From assembly GCA_014218235.1 (NCBI GenBank), contig CM024761.1, forward strand, positions 92,071,968-92,135,967: a stretch of DNA of 64,000 nucleotides, read 5' to 3'. A program made the translations under genes and the position numbers. The notes under the pieces are model-generated. The model saw nothing but the letters and a program-made list of their open reading frames with translations. It was not told the origin of the DNA and did no database searches. Origin of the DNA: Colocasia esculenta (taxonomy: Eukaryota > Streptophyta > Magnoliopsida > Alismatales > Araceae). This document shows, one piece after another, positions 43,099 to 54,763 of this stretch; positions within the stretch are counted from its first letter, which is position 1, and every line of letters starts with the position of its first letter.

Positions 43099-46059
43099 TA
43101 TCACGCCCCGACGCGGAATATCAGAGCGCGAAGGCAGTTGCAAGAAAAGGGTATAGGGCGAGTACTAGACATCAAACCATGGCACATTGAATAATACTAA
43201 AGCAAATCTTTCTCATTAATAATTTTCCAAATGTCTAGCTACAACCACTAATATCAGAGCCATTCTATAGGGCCCAATTACATTTCAATAAAAGGAAATA
43301 ACTAACTACAACTCTAAGATAACATAATGACTCGAGAGTAGTCCTGGCTTCACTCTTGGTTATTCCCTTCCTTGTGAGTGTATGTGTCGTCCTCGGTCTC
43401 ACCTAAGAACACAACATCAAATAACATAAGGTGAGCGATAACGCCCAGTAGGACTTAAATCTCAGGCTCAAGCAGGCTTAAAATAATTAACGCATTTAAT
43501 GGCAGAGTATCTAAAGATAGCAGGTACAAGAGAGTCAAAATATAGCAAGAGATAGCACAACATGTAACAAGATAGCACAATAGCACGAGATCGAGTATAG
43601 TTTCCAAAAATAGCACAAGTATCGAGTATAGCACGAATAGCAAGATGGCCATAGCACAACTAGCACAAGTATAATAATAGCATGACGAGTATAGCACTTG
43701 TTTTGTCATTCTAGACATCGAGAGAGTATAGCACGTTTTGTGTTTTGATTGTCATATAGATAGTCGAGATAGATAGCACTTGAGTGTAACGCCAAACACT
43801 CTGATCATTTAACTCCCATGGACACTAGCACTTTCGGGCGCACATCCCAGGACCAGATCGGGCCCTTTATATATTGCCAGGCATTAGTTATATTGTTTAT
43901 CTTTAGGCAATCAGTCAATAGCCAATACAGAGTACGAAGAATAGTTAAGAGCACTAGATGAATAGACGAGATAGTAGAGAGAACATGAATAGATGAGCGA
44001 GTAGAGTATAGATGAGAGCTAATGGACATTGCATGTAATGCGACGAGTAAACAGGCGATAGTAACAGTTGCACAACACGCACACATTGTATTGGCAGTCA
44101 GGTGGAGTTCACGATCTTCTCGCTAGCCATGTTATGCACAAGTCCAGAGGTCCGATGTGAATCAAGGTAAGAGCGATCTTCTAATAGCCGTTTGGATCAT
44201 ATTGATTCTTAAAGGTGTAATGGGTGTTAGGGTACAACCGGCTCGTCGACCATGTGGGAATCCATGATCAGAGGAGACTTACGGAGGCCTTATGCAAGGG
44301 TTCACTTGTCCGGCGAAAGGAATATCCGACAGAGAGTTCACCACAAGCCAAGTAAAGTGTGTATATAAGAATAGGTGCTCGACGTTCTAGAGGAATTCAA
44401 GAACAGTGGAGCGTCGATATCGGTATATAAACCATGCAAGAAACGAATACAAGTCCGTTAAAATAGGGCAGTTTATATACTTTATTGCAATAAATTACCA
44501 GATACATTATGAGATATTTTATACCAGATTTCAGCCATATATGGATGGTTCATGTGTGTGTATGTGTAAGAGAAATCATAGATAGAAATAAGTCGTGAAT
44601 ATGTATTTTAAATCATTCAATGTAGCTCCATTTTTAAAACAAGTTTTTTACTAGGGGTATAACTGTAAAAAGGTGTAAGAATTATTTAGAAAGCGACAGA
44701 AATAATTTTTATGGGTTTCATCAAAAACCTATGAACGCGACATAGTCCAATGAGGGTCGCGACAGGTACTAGGCAGATCGCGACAGGAGCATGTAAGGAT
44801 CGCGACAGGGCTTGCGAATCAGGTACTGGAAACGCGACGGCTTACCTGTCGCCTTCTTGGTCGCGACGGGTAGGCTATCGCAATCGGACCCCAGAAGGCA
44901 ACATATCGGGCAGTCGCGATCTGGTGGTCTGCACCTGACTCTGACAGGAGTCAGACCAGACATTGGATTGCGGACTAGAACATTCAAATTTTGATATAGG
45001 GTCATATAGAAAATCATAACTAATTATATACATGATGAAAAATCACGAAATCAGTGGCAAATGAAACTAGACATGTGAGGGTACTTCCAATAAATAGGAA
45101 TTCAAGAGAGAGCATGGTTTGAATATGGTTTGAGAACGAACAAGAACAAGTAACATAGAACATGACACAGGGAGCAAGATGGATTTAATTCGAGTAACAT
45201 GCTCAACAGAAATTAGGGCTTTTGGGGTCAAAAGATCCCTAACAAGATCAAGTATTTACAATAAAAATTTCGTAGCATGGGATCAAATGTACAAGGAGAT
45301 AAGAATTAAACATGATGTCTTGGGGTTATCATGTTTGCAGAACTTCAAAAATCAAGAACAAAATATTGGCTCAATAAAAAAAGAGTGAAACAGGAGGGCT
45401 TTTGTTCCTGATGTATGAAACAACCTACAGATGGATTTAATTGAGTTTTGCTTGTGAGAATGCCTACCTTTGACTCGATTTATCTTCTAGGCTTAGAACT
45501 CCAAGAACGAAGGAAGAAGCTTGATGGATCTTCCTCTCCTCGATTTCTCCTCCTCCTTGGCCTCTTCTCCACGTCCAAGAACCCCTTTGCACGAGCTAGG
45601 GTCGGCCATGAGGATTTAAGAGGTGTATTTATATAAACACAAGTTCCTATTCCTACTACCACTCAAATTCCTCTTAATTCCGAGATTTCCTAACTCCACC
45701 TTTCCTCTCTTGCTTTCAAATCTCTAATTGGGTTAGGATAGTATCTAAATTCGTGCTAGACTATATGGGGTAGGTTTAGGAATGCTATTCCAACTCTAAT
45801 TGCCACTTTTATTGCTTTAATAACCCCTTTCCAATTATGATATAATTAAACTCCGAATTTAGGGTATTTTCTTATTATTCTTCCTTTGTAAATTCATATT
45901 TTGACCCAATAAATTCTAGATGGTCCATTAAGCAAGGCCTATTACTCTTTTCCATTTAATAGGGTTTTATTTAATGCTCTTTTCATTTAAATATCCATTT
46001 AGCTAGGTTTTAATTATTTATTTAAATTTTTATATTTCTTAAAAATTCAGGTTGCTATA
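43099..46059 (-). mobile_element. Second solo LTR of family D, inserted at the E/D border
   Basis: 2,961 bases flanked by a perfect duplication AGTAC (43094-43098 and 46060-46064). Both terminal dinucleotides have decayed (TA...TA on the + strand, for TG...CA). Matches the LTRs at 8678 (reverse), 27308 and 47856 over its whole length. No internal part, hence solo. It contains the TCGCGA array at 44735-44883. Confidence 0.93.
44735..44883 (-). repeat. TCGCGA word array in second solo LTR D
   Basis: Words ACGCGA, TCGCGA, TCGCGA, TCGCGA, ACGCGA at 44735, 44757, 44778, 44800 and 44832 give steps 22, 21, 22, 32; further copies at 44861 and a variant at 44878. In the 5' LTR of D (49438-49610) the array is largely eroded to TCACGA, TCGCAA and ACGCAA. 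Confidence 0.72.
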
Positions 46060-46500
46060 AGTACAGTTGACGCGACACTGGGGCAGCTCCAGGGATCAAC
46101 TAATGGCGAAGTTGACATCACGTTCAGGGGGAATCCCTGGCAGATCTTCGGGGAACACATTTGGGTAATCATGTACTATGTGGATGTCTTCTATCTTAGA
46201 ACCCTTCTTCTCGATTATTACGGCCACAAGGAAAGCAAATCAACATTTCCTTATCATGTTGTGGGCCTTTATGGCAGAGACTAGAGACATCCGTCTCTTA
46301 TGTCTAATCCCAGTGAATGACAACTTAGGGAAATCACTAAAAGTAATTTTCCCTTTCTTACAGTCGACACTTGCCCCATGAGTAGACAACCAGTCGGCTC
46401 CCAAAATCACATCATAGCCTTCCATGGGCATGCAGACCAAGTCGGCTTTTAGGTTATGTTCTTCGATCATCACATCAGCAGATGGAAAGTATTTGTTCAA
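46060..46500 (-). pseudogene. pol: Protease region and start of RT linker of element D
   Basis: Contains DVILGADWLSTHGASVDC, the conserved downstream protease stretch, followed by ISAIKAHNMIRK-like residues and, after frameshifts, NVFPEDLPGIPPERDVNF, the linker before RT. It stops at the solo LTR; the continuation is at 40245 and lower. Confidence 0.85.
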
Positions 46501-47651
46501 GTTTCTTTCTCTCCCAGTGGTGTTGTGATAGAGAATTCACACCCCATAGATATAGGTTTAGCATCCAAGGTATCAGCAAAATTTTGAGATATAAATGAAT
46601 GGGTTGCTCCAGTATCAAATAAAACAAATGATGATAGAGAGAAGACTTGTAGGGTACCTTCTACCATGCCACCTTCCTCAGCGGGCTCTTCATCATGCAG
46701 GGCTTGCAGTCTTCCCTGTTTCTTAGGCACATTAGTGCGCCTCTCATTCTCCTTCAGTAGCGGGCACTCGGGGATACGGTGCTCGTGGCTTCCACAGCGC
46801 AAACATGCGTTGACTTTTCTCCAACATTCATCAGCTGTGTGACATGGCTTGTCACAGTGCCTGCAATTGCTTTTCACTGGAGTGTTGGGAACGAAGACCT
46901 TGGGTTTCTTTTCCTGACTAGGTCTTTCTGTGATGTTGAAAGGATGCTTCTTGCTGATGTTTGTCTTGGCAGATGTCATGCCAGGTGTCAGTTCTTTCTT
47001 CATGAACTTTCCCTTGATACAATCGGTGAAGTCCATAGCATCTTTCAGTAGTTGAGCCTTCTTTACCATCTCGACATATGTTTGAATGTCGAGAGGGGCC
47101 AGTTGAGTAATATACTGAGGCTTAAGGCCATTGAGGAAGCGCCTAGCCTTCATCTTTTCTGTATTCACTAGGTGTTCAGCATAACGGGCCAGTCTTGAGA
47201 ACTGTGCCTCATATTCAGCCACAGATAGACTCCTCTGTTTAAGAGCAGCAAACTTTGCAGCCTTCTTCTCTAGGACACACTCGGAGAAGTACTTGGAATT
47301 AAAGGCTTCCTTGAATTCAGTCCAGGTGAATTGACCATTCTCCCTGGTCGCTTCCACTGACTCCCACCAAGCGCGGGCGTCCTTCTCCAGTTGGAAAGTA
47401 GCGAGTAGCAGCTTATCCCCAGCTGCACATTGCATAACATGGAAAATTCTTTCTGTCTCTTTTAGCCAGTGCTCGGCTTCATCTAGATCCGTGGAACCAC
47501 TGAACCTAGGTGGGTTCAAGCTCCTGAAGTTATGATGCAACTCACCTGCACCGTCGCGATTTCCTCCACCTTGTGCAGCTTGCAGAAGTGCACGGGTGAG
47601 CTCCTGAATAGTTTGTTGCATGCCCCTCATCTGAGCACGTTCAACAGTCAT
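46497..47651 (-). pseudogene. gag: gag of element D with zinc knuckle and DTG motif, intronless
   Basis: A 384-codon open frame from ATG 47651 (MTVERAQMRGMQQTI). Capsid motifs AEHWLKETERIFHVMQC, ATFQLEKDARAWW and SVAEYEAQFSRLARYAEHLV, knuckles CRHCDKPCHTADEC and CLRCGSHEHRIPEC, and the protease active site LFDTGATHSFIS near the end. It reads straight through the place where gag A and B carry intron 2. It ends in a frameshift near 46500 in the protease. The start lies about 190 bases after the primer site. This is the only full-length uninterrupted gag in the window. Confidence 0.9.
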
Positions 47652-47838
47652 CTTACTTGCTTAAGTTCCTACAAAAGTAACTTGTTGTTATGATATTTAT
47701 GTGGAATTTAATTCTTGCGGGTGTGGGTTTATTTTAACTAGTTAACCATGGTTCTAACCACATCTCACATAGGTAGGACAACTGACTCTAGTAGAGGCTG
47801 GTCAACCTAGATTATCCTATACTTAAGAATAACCTAGG

Positions 47839-47849
47839 CTCTGATACCA
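47839..47849 (-). other. Primer-binding site of element D
   Basis: Minus strand TGGTATCAGAG, seven bases from the LTR end at 47856. Confidence 0.88.
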
Positions 47850-47855
47850 CAAAAT

Positions 47856-50704
47856 TATCACGCCCTGACGCGGAATATCGGAACGTAAGGCAGTTGCAAG
47901 AAAATGGGTACAGAGCCTATAATAGACATCAACAATTAGACAAGAATAAATACTAAAGTAAATGCATTTCATTAATAACTCCTCAAAATGTCTATTACAA
48001 CCACTAATATCAGAGCCGATCTATAGGGCCCAATTACATTGAAGAAAAGTAAAAGACTAAACTCAGACTCTAACATAAAACTAAGACGCCAGGGTACTCT
48101 TAACTTCACTCTTGATCATTACCGTCCTCTTGATTGTAAGTATCTTCCTCGGTCTCACCTGAGAACACATAACAATAACACAGGGTGAGCGATAATGCCC
48201 AGTAGGACTTAAATCTCATGACCAGGCATGCTCTAAATGATTAATGTATTAAATGGAAGACTAAATAAAAATAGAGCGAGAGAGTCAAATAACGAAAGAG
48301 ATAGCACAATAGCATGTGATTGAAATAGCACAAGTTTCCAAATATTTCGCGTGTCGAGCATAGCACAAAGAGTAGGATGGCCATAGCACAAATAGCACAA
48401 AATACTTCAAGATTGCACAACGAGTGGAGTACATAGCATAGCACTTTGATTGTCATATAGATAGTCGAGATAGATAGCACTTGAATGTAATGCCAAATAC
48501 TCTAGTCAATTAACTCCCGTGGGCAAATAGCACTTTTAGGCGCACCTCCCAGGACCAGACCGAGCCCTTTATATTTTTCCAGGCATTAGTTATATTATTT
48601 ATCTTTAGACAATCAGTTAAATGGCCAATAGAGGGTACCAAGAAATATATGAGAGTACTAGATGAATAGACGAGTGTATAGAGAACGTGAATAGATGAGC
48701 GAGTAGAGTATAGATGAGAACTACAGGTCATAGTACAAGTCACGTCGAGTAAAACGGGTGATAGTAACAGTTGCATAACACGTGTATTGGTGTTGGCAGT
48801 TAGGTGGAATTCACTACCCTTCCACTGGCCCTGTTATGCACAAGTCCAGAGGTCCGGCGTGATTCAAGATAAGAGAGAGAGCAATCTAAGGCCGTTTGGA
48901 TCTTACCAATCCCTAAAAGGGTATCATAGGTATTAGGGTACAACCAGCTCATCAACCATGTGGGAATCCATGGACAGAGGAGTCTTACGGAGGCCTTGAA
49001 CAAGGATTCACTAGTCCGGCAGAAGGAATGTCCGACGGAGAGTTTGTCCAAGTCAAGAGAAAAGTGTATATATAGAAACAAGTGCTCGACGTTCCAGAGG
49101 AATTCTAGAACAGTGGAGCGTCGGTAACGGTATTTCCAATCATCGCGAGAAAACGAAGACAAGTCCAAAATAGGGCACATTAAATACATTATTGAAATAA
49201 ATTACCAGATATATTATGAGATATGTTCATTCCAAGCCAAGTCTTATTTGGTGGTTAAAAGTGTGTGCGACAAGGAAATCATAGATACAAAAAGATTATG
49301 TGATTGACTTTTAATTAAAAATTACATAATCAAGTTTAACAGTTTCGTTTATTATGTTTAAGACCATTAACAAGGTATGTGGTTACTGTAGATAGTCCAA
49401 ATTAGCAAAAATATAGGGTTTTCATGCAAAAGTTCAGAATGCGACTTACCTCTGTAAGGATCACGATAGGGTCTGTACAGAACGCAACGGGTCAATCAAG
49501 GGTTGTGACGGGTCGGTCAGGATGGGTCTCCAGAATGCGACGTCGGGGCCTATCGCATTTAGAACGCGATAGGTAGCTATGTCGCAATCAGCCTAAGAAC
49601 GCGGCCTATCGGGCCGCCCCATTCTCAAGTCCTGCGCCTGAGGCCGAGCGGGAAAAGGACCATGCCTTGGATTGCGGTCTAACTTGCCATGATTTGACAC
49701 AGGGTCGTTCATAAGTTAAGAACTTGATGCACAGTTGATGAAAAATTGCGAAATCACTTGCAAACTAATCTAGACATGCGAGGGTACTTACAGTAAATAG
49801 GAATCTAAATATAGTCATGGTATTGACAGGTTTTAATGAAGTTCATTCATGAAGAACATAGAACAGTATACAGTGAAGATAAAAGATTTAATTCGAGTAG
49901 CATACTGGATGACAATTGGGGATTTTAGGAGCAAACGATGCCTAACAATGATCAGTATCTCTAGTTAAAATTTCATGGCATGGGATCAAGTATACATGGA
50001 GATCTAGATTTAGCACGAGGGTTCGGGGTCAAGATAGTTGTAGAGCTTCAAAAATAAAGAACAAAAGATTGGCTCGATGAAAAATAGAGCAACAAAAGGG
50101 GTTTTGTTCCTGATGTTTGGAACAACCTACAAACGAATTTAATTGAGTTTGGCTTGTGAGAATGCCTACCTTGGAGTCATTTTGCCTTCTAGGGCTTAGA
50201 ACTTGAAGAACAAAGGTTGGGCTTAAACAATCCTTCTCCCCACGAGTTCTTCCTTTCCTTGGCCTCTTCTCCACGTCCAGCAAACCTCAACAATGCATTA
50301 GGACAGGCCATGGGGAGATTGAGGTGTATTTAAGCTCCCTTGGTTTTTATTTCCTATTATGACTCTAATTCCCCTTTAATTACAAAATTTCCTTATTTCT
50401 CTCAACCTTCCAAGCTTTCCACTTCCTATTTGGGTTAGGTTGGGTTGCAATTTTGTGGCCAACTAATTATGATAGGGTTAGGAGTCCAATTCCAACCCAT
50501 ATTCACTATTTTAATGATTTAATAACTCTTTTCTATTTAGGTAATAATTAAAATACGAATTTAGGGTATTTTCCTATTATTCTCCTTTTAAAAATACCTA
50601 TTCTTGCCCAATAAATTTTAGAGGGTTCCATTTAACAAAGCCCATTACTTCTTTTCATTTAATGGATTTGAATTAATTCCTTTTTCTTTGATTTTCTAAT
50701 TTGG

Positions 50705-50740
<36 letters not shown>

Positions 50741-50762
50741 TAAAAAAAATCAGGTTGCTACA
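47856..50762 (-). repeat. 5' LTR of element D
   Basis: 2,907 bases; on the + strand starts TATCACGCCC (TG decayed to TA) and ends TGCTACA. An (ATT)n tract at 50709-50743 sits close to its outer end. No gene. Confidence 0.93.
50709..50743. repeat. (ATT)n microsatellite
   Basis: About eleven ATT units, at the place of the (AT)n tract of the partner LTR. Confidence 0.95.
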
Positions 50763-51384
50763 GGCATGGCACCGTATGAGGCGCTCTATGGAAGACCTTG
50801 CAGGACACCGCTGAATTGGCGTGAAGTGGGTGAAAGGCAAGTAATGGGACCGAAATTGGTGCAGCAGTGTGCAGAAGTAGTAAAGTTTATCAAGGAGAAG
50901 CTTCAAACGGCACAAAGCAGGCAAAAGAGCTACACGGATGTCCGGCGTAGGCCCTTACAGTTTGAGGTTGGAGAGTACGTGTTTTTAACAGTTTCCCCTA
51001 CCAAGGGTGTTCTAAGGTTCAGCAAGAGGGGCAAGTTGTCCGTTTCAGATTTTAGAAAGGATCGGAGAGATAACTTATAGGTTGGAACTTCCAGCGGACT
51101 TCACCGATGCACATGACGTGTTTCACATCTCAATGTTGAGGAAGTATATTCGAGATCCTTCTCAAGTTGTTAGTTACCAGCGGGATGACTTGAAGCCGGA
51201 TATAACCATGCCAGAATATCCAGTAATGATCACAGGCAGATGGACACAAAGATTAAGGAATAAAGACATTGAACTGGTAAAAATCCGATGGGAGAACAGG
51301 CAAGGTGGTGAGGATACTTGGGAGTTGGCCGATGAAATGTTCAGACGTATCCATACTTGTTTGAGTACATTACTTTCTTTTTAA
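50763..51384 (+). pseudogene. pol: Integrase C-terminus and chromodomain of element C
   Basis: Resumes the integrase at GMAPYEALYGRPCRTPLNW after element D, continues through QSRQKSYTDVRRRPLQFEVG and GVLRFSKRGKLS; a deletion near 51040 removes the usual RFIGPF segment and shifts the frame. It then continues with HDVFHISMLRKYIRDPSQVV and a chromodomain with EYPVMITGRWTQRLRNKDIE and EDTWELADEMF. A TAA ends it at 51382-51384. Confidence 0.88.
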
Positions 51385-51695
51385 TGCAAGTTGCATGTGT
51401 ATTGAACTATGTTTACGCTTATCTCTCTACATTCGAGGATGAAAGGTGATAGTAATGTAATAACTGATACGCTCAGATCGTAGTATGGGGTCAGGTAAAT
51501 GTGTGGCCCATTGTTAGACCATGTCTATGTGTGTTTCTACAAGGTTTTCTGAACATGGGAGGTTGGAGGGCTGGGCATCCTAGCCAAGCAAGCCTCTATC
51601 GGGTTCACTGAGAATGCGTCGTATTTAGACGCCGCTTTCTCATGTGAACGCATCCAGGTTCTTTGACGCGATTTGGAGTTGAACGCATTCTTGCA
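51385..51695 (+). repeat. 3' end and LTR start of element C, first copy
   Basis: Matches 59300-59640 with many small gaps: CATTCGAGGATGAAA, GTAATGTAATAACTG, then GACGCG and AACGCAT words. It breaks off after GCATTCTTGCA and joins the interior of LTR F2. The same sequence occurs again after F2, so it is present twice. Confidence 0.85.
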
Positions 51696-52721
51696 CTCTG
51701 AGTGTATCTGTCGACAGATGCAATGTACCTGTCGACAGATACACACAGACAACCCAGGACAGAGCTCAGTTTTCAATTCCTGAGTGCATCTGTCGACAGA
51801 TGCAACTGCCTGTCGACAATACACTCAAAACTCATTTTCCTGAAACCCAGTTCTCACCTGATCTGCCTTCGACAGATCAAGTGCACCTGTCGACAGCGAC
51901 GGAAACTTCAGATTTTGGGTTTCCAAATCCGGCCCCACTTGGTGTTTCCTTCCTCCACACCCCCACCTTTACCTAACACTATATAAGCATCCTTTTGGAG
52001 CCAATTTCGCAGAGAGCAGCCTCCCATCCAAGAGCCTCCAAGGACCAAGAGGAAAAGCCCCAAATTGCTGCTCTGCTTCAACTTTCCGCCCAGATCGACG
52101 TGGAATCACCATCTATGCGGAGCTGAAGCCGATCGTCATCAATTCAACCTTCTACATCGATCAATCTACATCCAATCGAAGTTTGAAGAGTGTTTGGACG
52201 ATCCACGAGAAGAATTCCAACGGATTTGTTCCCTAATTCCCAATTCTTCTCCATTTCATAATTTCCATTCCATCGTGTGTGTGTGTGGTTGTGTTTCGAG
52301 CATCCCTTGTGCTTGATTCACGTATTTGTGGTTGTTCTGATCGTGGTTCATCAGACAACGTGTGTGTGGTTGAGTTGTAGTGTTGAACTCGCTCATAAGC
52401 AGTCGTTTCTGCTGTGTGTGTGTGGACGGTGGATGTAGGATACACGAGTTGTGTACTCCGAACCCTTAATCATCGTGTTTCTGTGGTTTTTTCGCGTTTT
52501 GTGATGATGATTGGTAGGCACGGTGTTCATACGCACGTTTGATTTCTGTTCTCACTTAAATCAACTCAAGCGGTCTCACACTTATTGAATTGAATCAAAT
52601 TTCATTAAGATCGCTGTAGCATCTAAAAGAAGCCATCGATAGTTTTAAAAAATGCCGTAATCTATTCAACCCCCCCCCCCCTTCTAGATTACCGTATTGT
52701 GTACTTCCGCATAACTCTTCA
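51696..52721 (+). repeat. 5' LTR of F2, 5'-truncated
   Basis: Matches 58186-59224. Differences from the 3' LTR in the first 600 bases are one- to three-base deletions in this copy, with almost no substitutions. Exact CTGTCGACAG at 51708, 51729, 51790 and 51887; TATATAA at 51980-51986. Confidence 0.9.
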
Positions 52722-52723
52722 AT

Positions 52724-52735
52724 TGGTATCAGAGC
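52724..52735 (+). other. Primer-binding site of F2
   Basis: TGGTATCAGAGC two bases after the LTR end, as in F1. Confidence 0.92.
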
Positions 52736-52799
52736 GGGTTTCTCCGATTTACAGCTTTTCGTACAGCTTTGATCTAGCGATCAGGAGATTTTCGATCTT

Positions 52800-54753
52800 A
52801 TGGATTCTAGCAAAGGGTATATGGCCGAGGGACATTCAGTAACCAGGCCACCCTATTTTGATGGCACTGACTATTCCTATTGGAAAAATCGTATGCAGGT
52901 ATTTTTGAGAGCTCAAAACTACGAGCTGTGGAAGATAGTCAGCAAAGGACCATATGTATTGCCCGAGGACGAAGACACCTGGACGAAAGACCAAATAGCC
53001 AAGGGAACTCTCAACTGGAGTGCACTAAACATGATGCAATGTGCGGTGCATCCAAAGGAGTTCTCAAGAGTCTCCACATGCTCAACAGCAAAAGAGATGT
53101 GGGACAAGCTTGAACTTATCTACGAAGGTACGTCCGAGGTAAGGGAAACTAAAGTTAGCATGTTAGTGTCTGAATATGAAATGTTCAAGATGAAAACTGA
53201 TGAAACCATATCAGACATGTTTGCAAGATTCATGCTAATAGTTAACGGGCTAAAAGGTCTTAAGAAGGAATACTCTGAAAGTGACTTAGTGAGAAAGATC
53301 CTTCGATCTCTTACTTCATCTTGGAATACTAAGGCCACTGTCATTGAGGATTCCAAAGACCTTTCCAAAATGAAATTGGATGAACTAATTGGCTCTCTAA
53401 TGACATATGAAATCAACATCAAAAGAAAAGAATTAGAAGAAAATCCTAGAAAGTCAATTGCTTTAAAAGCATCCAATAAAACATCAACAAGCTCCAAGAA
53501 ATCTATTCAACAAGATAGTGATGAGCAAGAAACATCTAGTGAGAGTGATGATGGTGAAATGGCAATGCTCACTAGACAATTCAAGAAATTTTTGAAGTTC
53601 AAGAGGAGAGAAACAGGTAATTCCAAATCCTTTCCTAAGAAAAATTTTTCACAGAAATATGAGTCAAACAAAAAAATCTGACATTGTTTGTTATGAATGC
53701 AAGAAACAGGGGCATATGAGAGGAGAATGCCCGGAACTCAAGAAGAAGCTGAAGAAAGACAAATTCACCTCCAAAAAGGCCAAAGCAATGTGGCCACCTG
53801 GAGTGATGAAGATGAAGATGAAGATGCACAAGAAACATCCGATGATGAAGAAGTGAAATGCTTGATGGCCAGGAGTGATGACTCCAGCGAGGTAAATTTC
53901 TCATTTGATGATTTCACTGCAAGTGAATGGGAGGAAGCATACACTACTTTATTTGAAAGTTTTCGTGAATATAGATCTGAGAATAGAGCATTAAAAAAGA
54001 AATGCAACTCCCTTGTGCATGATAAGAACAATGATGAACGAATTGCATTCCTGACAAAAGAATTAGAAATGATGAAAGTTGATGAAAAGACTCATAATGA
54101 AGAATGGATTGCTTGAAATGAAATTGCAAGAAACACAAAAGAAAAAGACTGTTTAAGACATTCTATTGAATTCCTTCAAGAAGAACAATTGGAAACCAAG
54201 AAAAAGTTGGAACAAACTGAAAAGGAATTGAAAGAAAAATCTGAGGACTTAATGAAATTTGTAAAAGGGAAGCAAAATCTAGATGCGGTTTTGGGCGCCA
54301 AAATACATGTAACCAAGCATGGATTAGGATATCAACCTGTCAAACAAAAGAAAATAGGAGAGTCATTGATAACTTCATTTGTTGATCCTAGCCCAAGCAC
54401 AACCAAGCATGCTCCCACAAAGCATAATTCAAGAAAGTCTCAGACCAAGCCACTACTACACAAACAAAATGTTCCCAACAAACAAAAGAAAAAGCCACCT
54501 GTCGACAGATACAACGGTGCCTGTCGACAGACAAGAAATTTCAATGAATAAACAGTCTATCAAGCAACAGAAAATTGAAAAGAAAATTCCTTCATGCAAT
54601 GTGTGTAAAAAGATTGGTCATAATGAAAAACAATGTTGGAATAATCCAAAGAAACAAAAAGTCAAACAAGTTTGGATTCCTAAACATCTACTTTGTTGCA
54701 TGAATGAAATTTTGGGACCCAAAGTAATTTGGGTACCAAAACCTCTTGTCTGA
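52800..54753 (+). pseudogene. gag: gag of F2
   Basis: Open from ATG 52800 (MDSSKGYMAEGHSV) for 293 codons, then a one-base expansion of an A run at 53671-53677 shifts the frame just before the knuckle CYECKKQGHMRGEC. Further one-base shifts lie near 53790 and 54105. The coiled-coil region (KKLEQTEKELKEKSEDL) and a second intact knuckle CNVCKKIGHNEKQC (54598-54639) follow, then VIWVPKPLV and TGA 54751. The linker contains a palindrome pair at 54499 and 54521. Apart from three single-base shifts this gag is well preserved. Confidence 0.9.
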
Positions 54754-54763
54754 TCCACATTTG

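Larger units (their letters stand above)
27308..50762 (-). mobile_element. Element D: Ty3/gypsy chromovirus on the minus strand, itself split by F1, E and a solo LTR
   Basis: TG at 27308 and CA at 50762 bound LTRs of one family; between them lie gag (47651-46497), protease (to 46060), RT, integrase and chromodomain (40245-37475), and both primer site and purine tract. The outer flanks GACAA (27303-27307) and GGCAT (50763-50767) agree in only three of five bases, so the target duplication is decayed. Insertion into the integrase of C is proven by colinearity of both sides. Confidence 0.85.
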
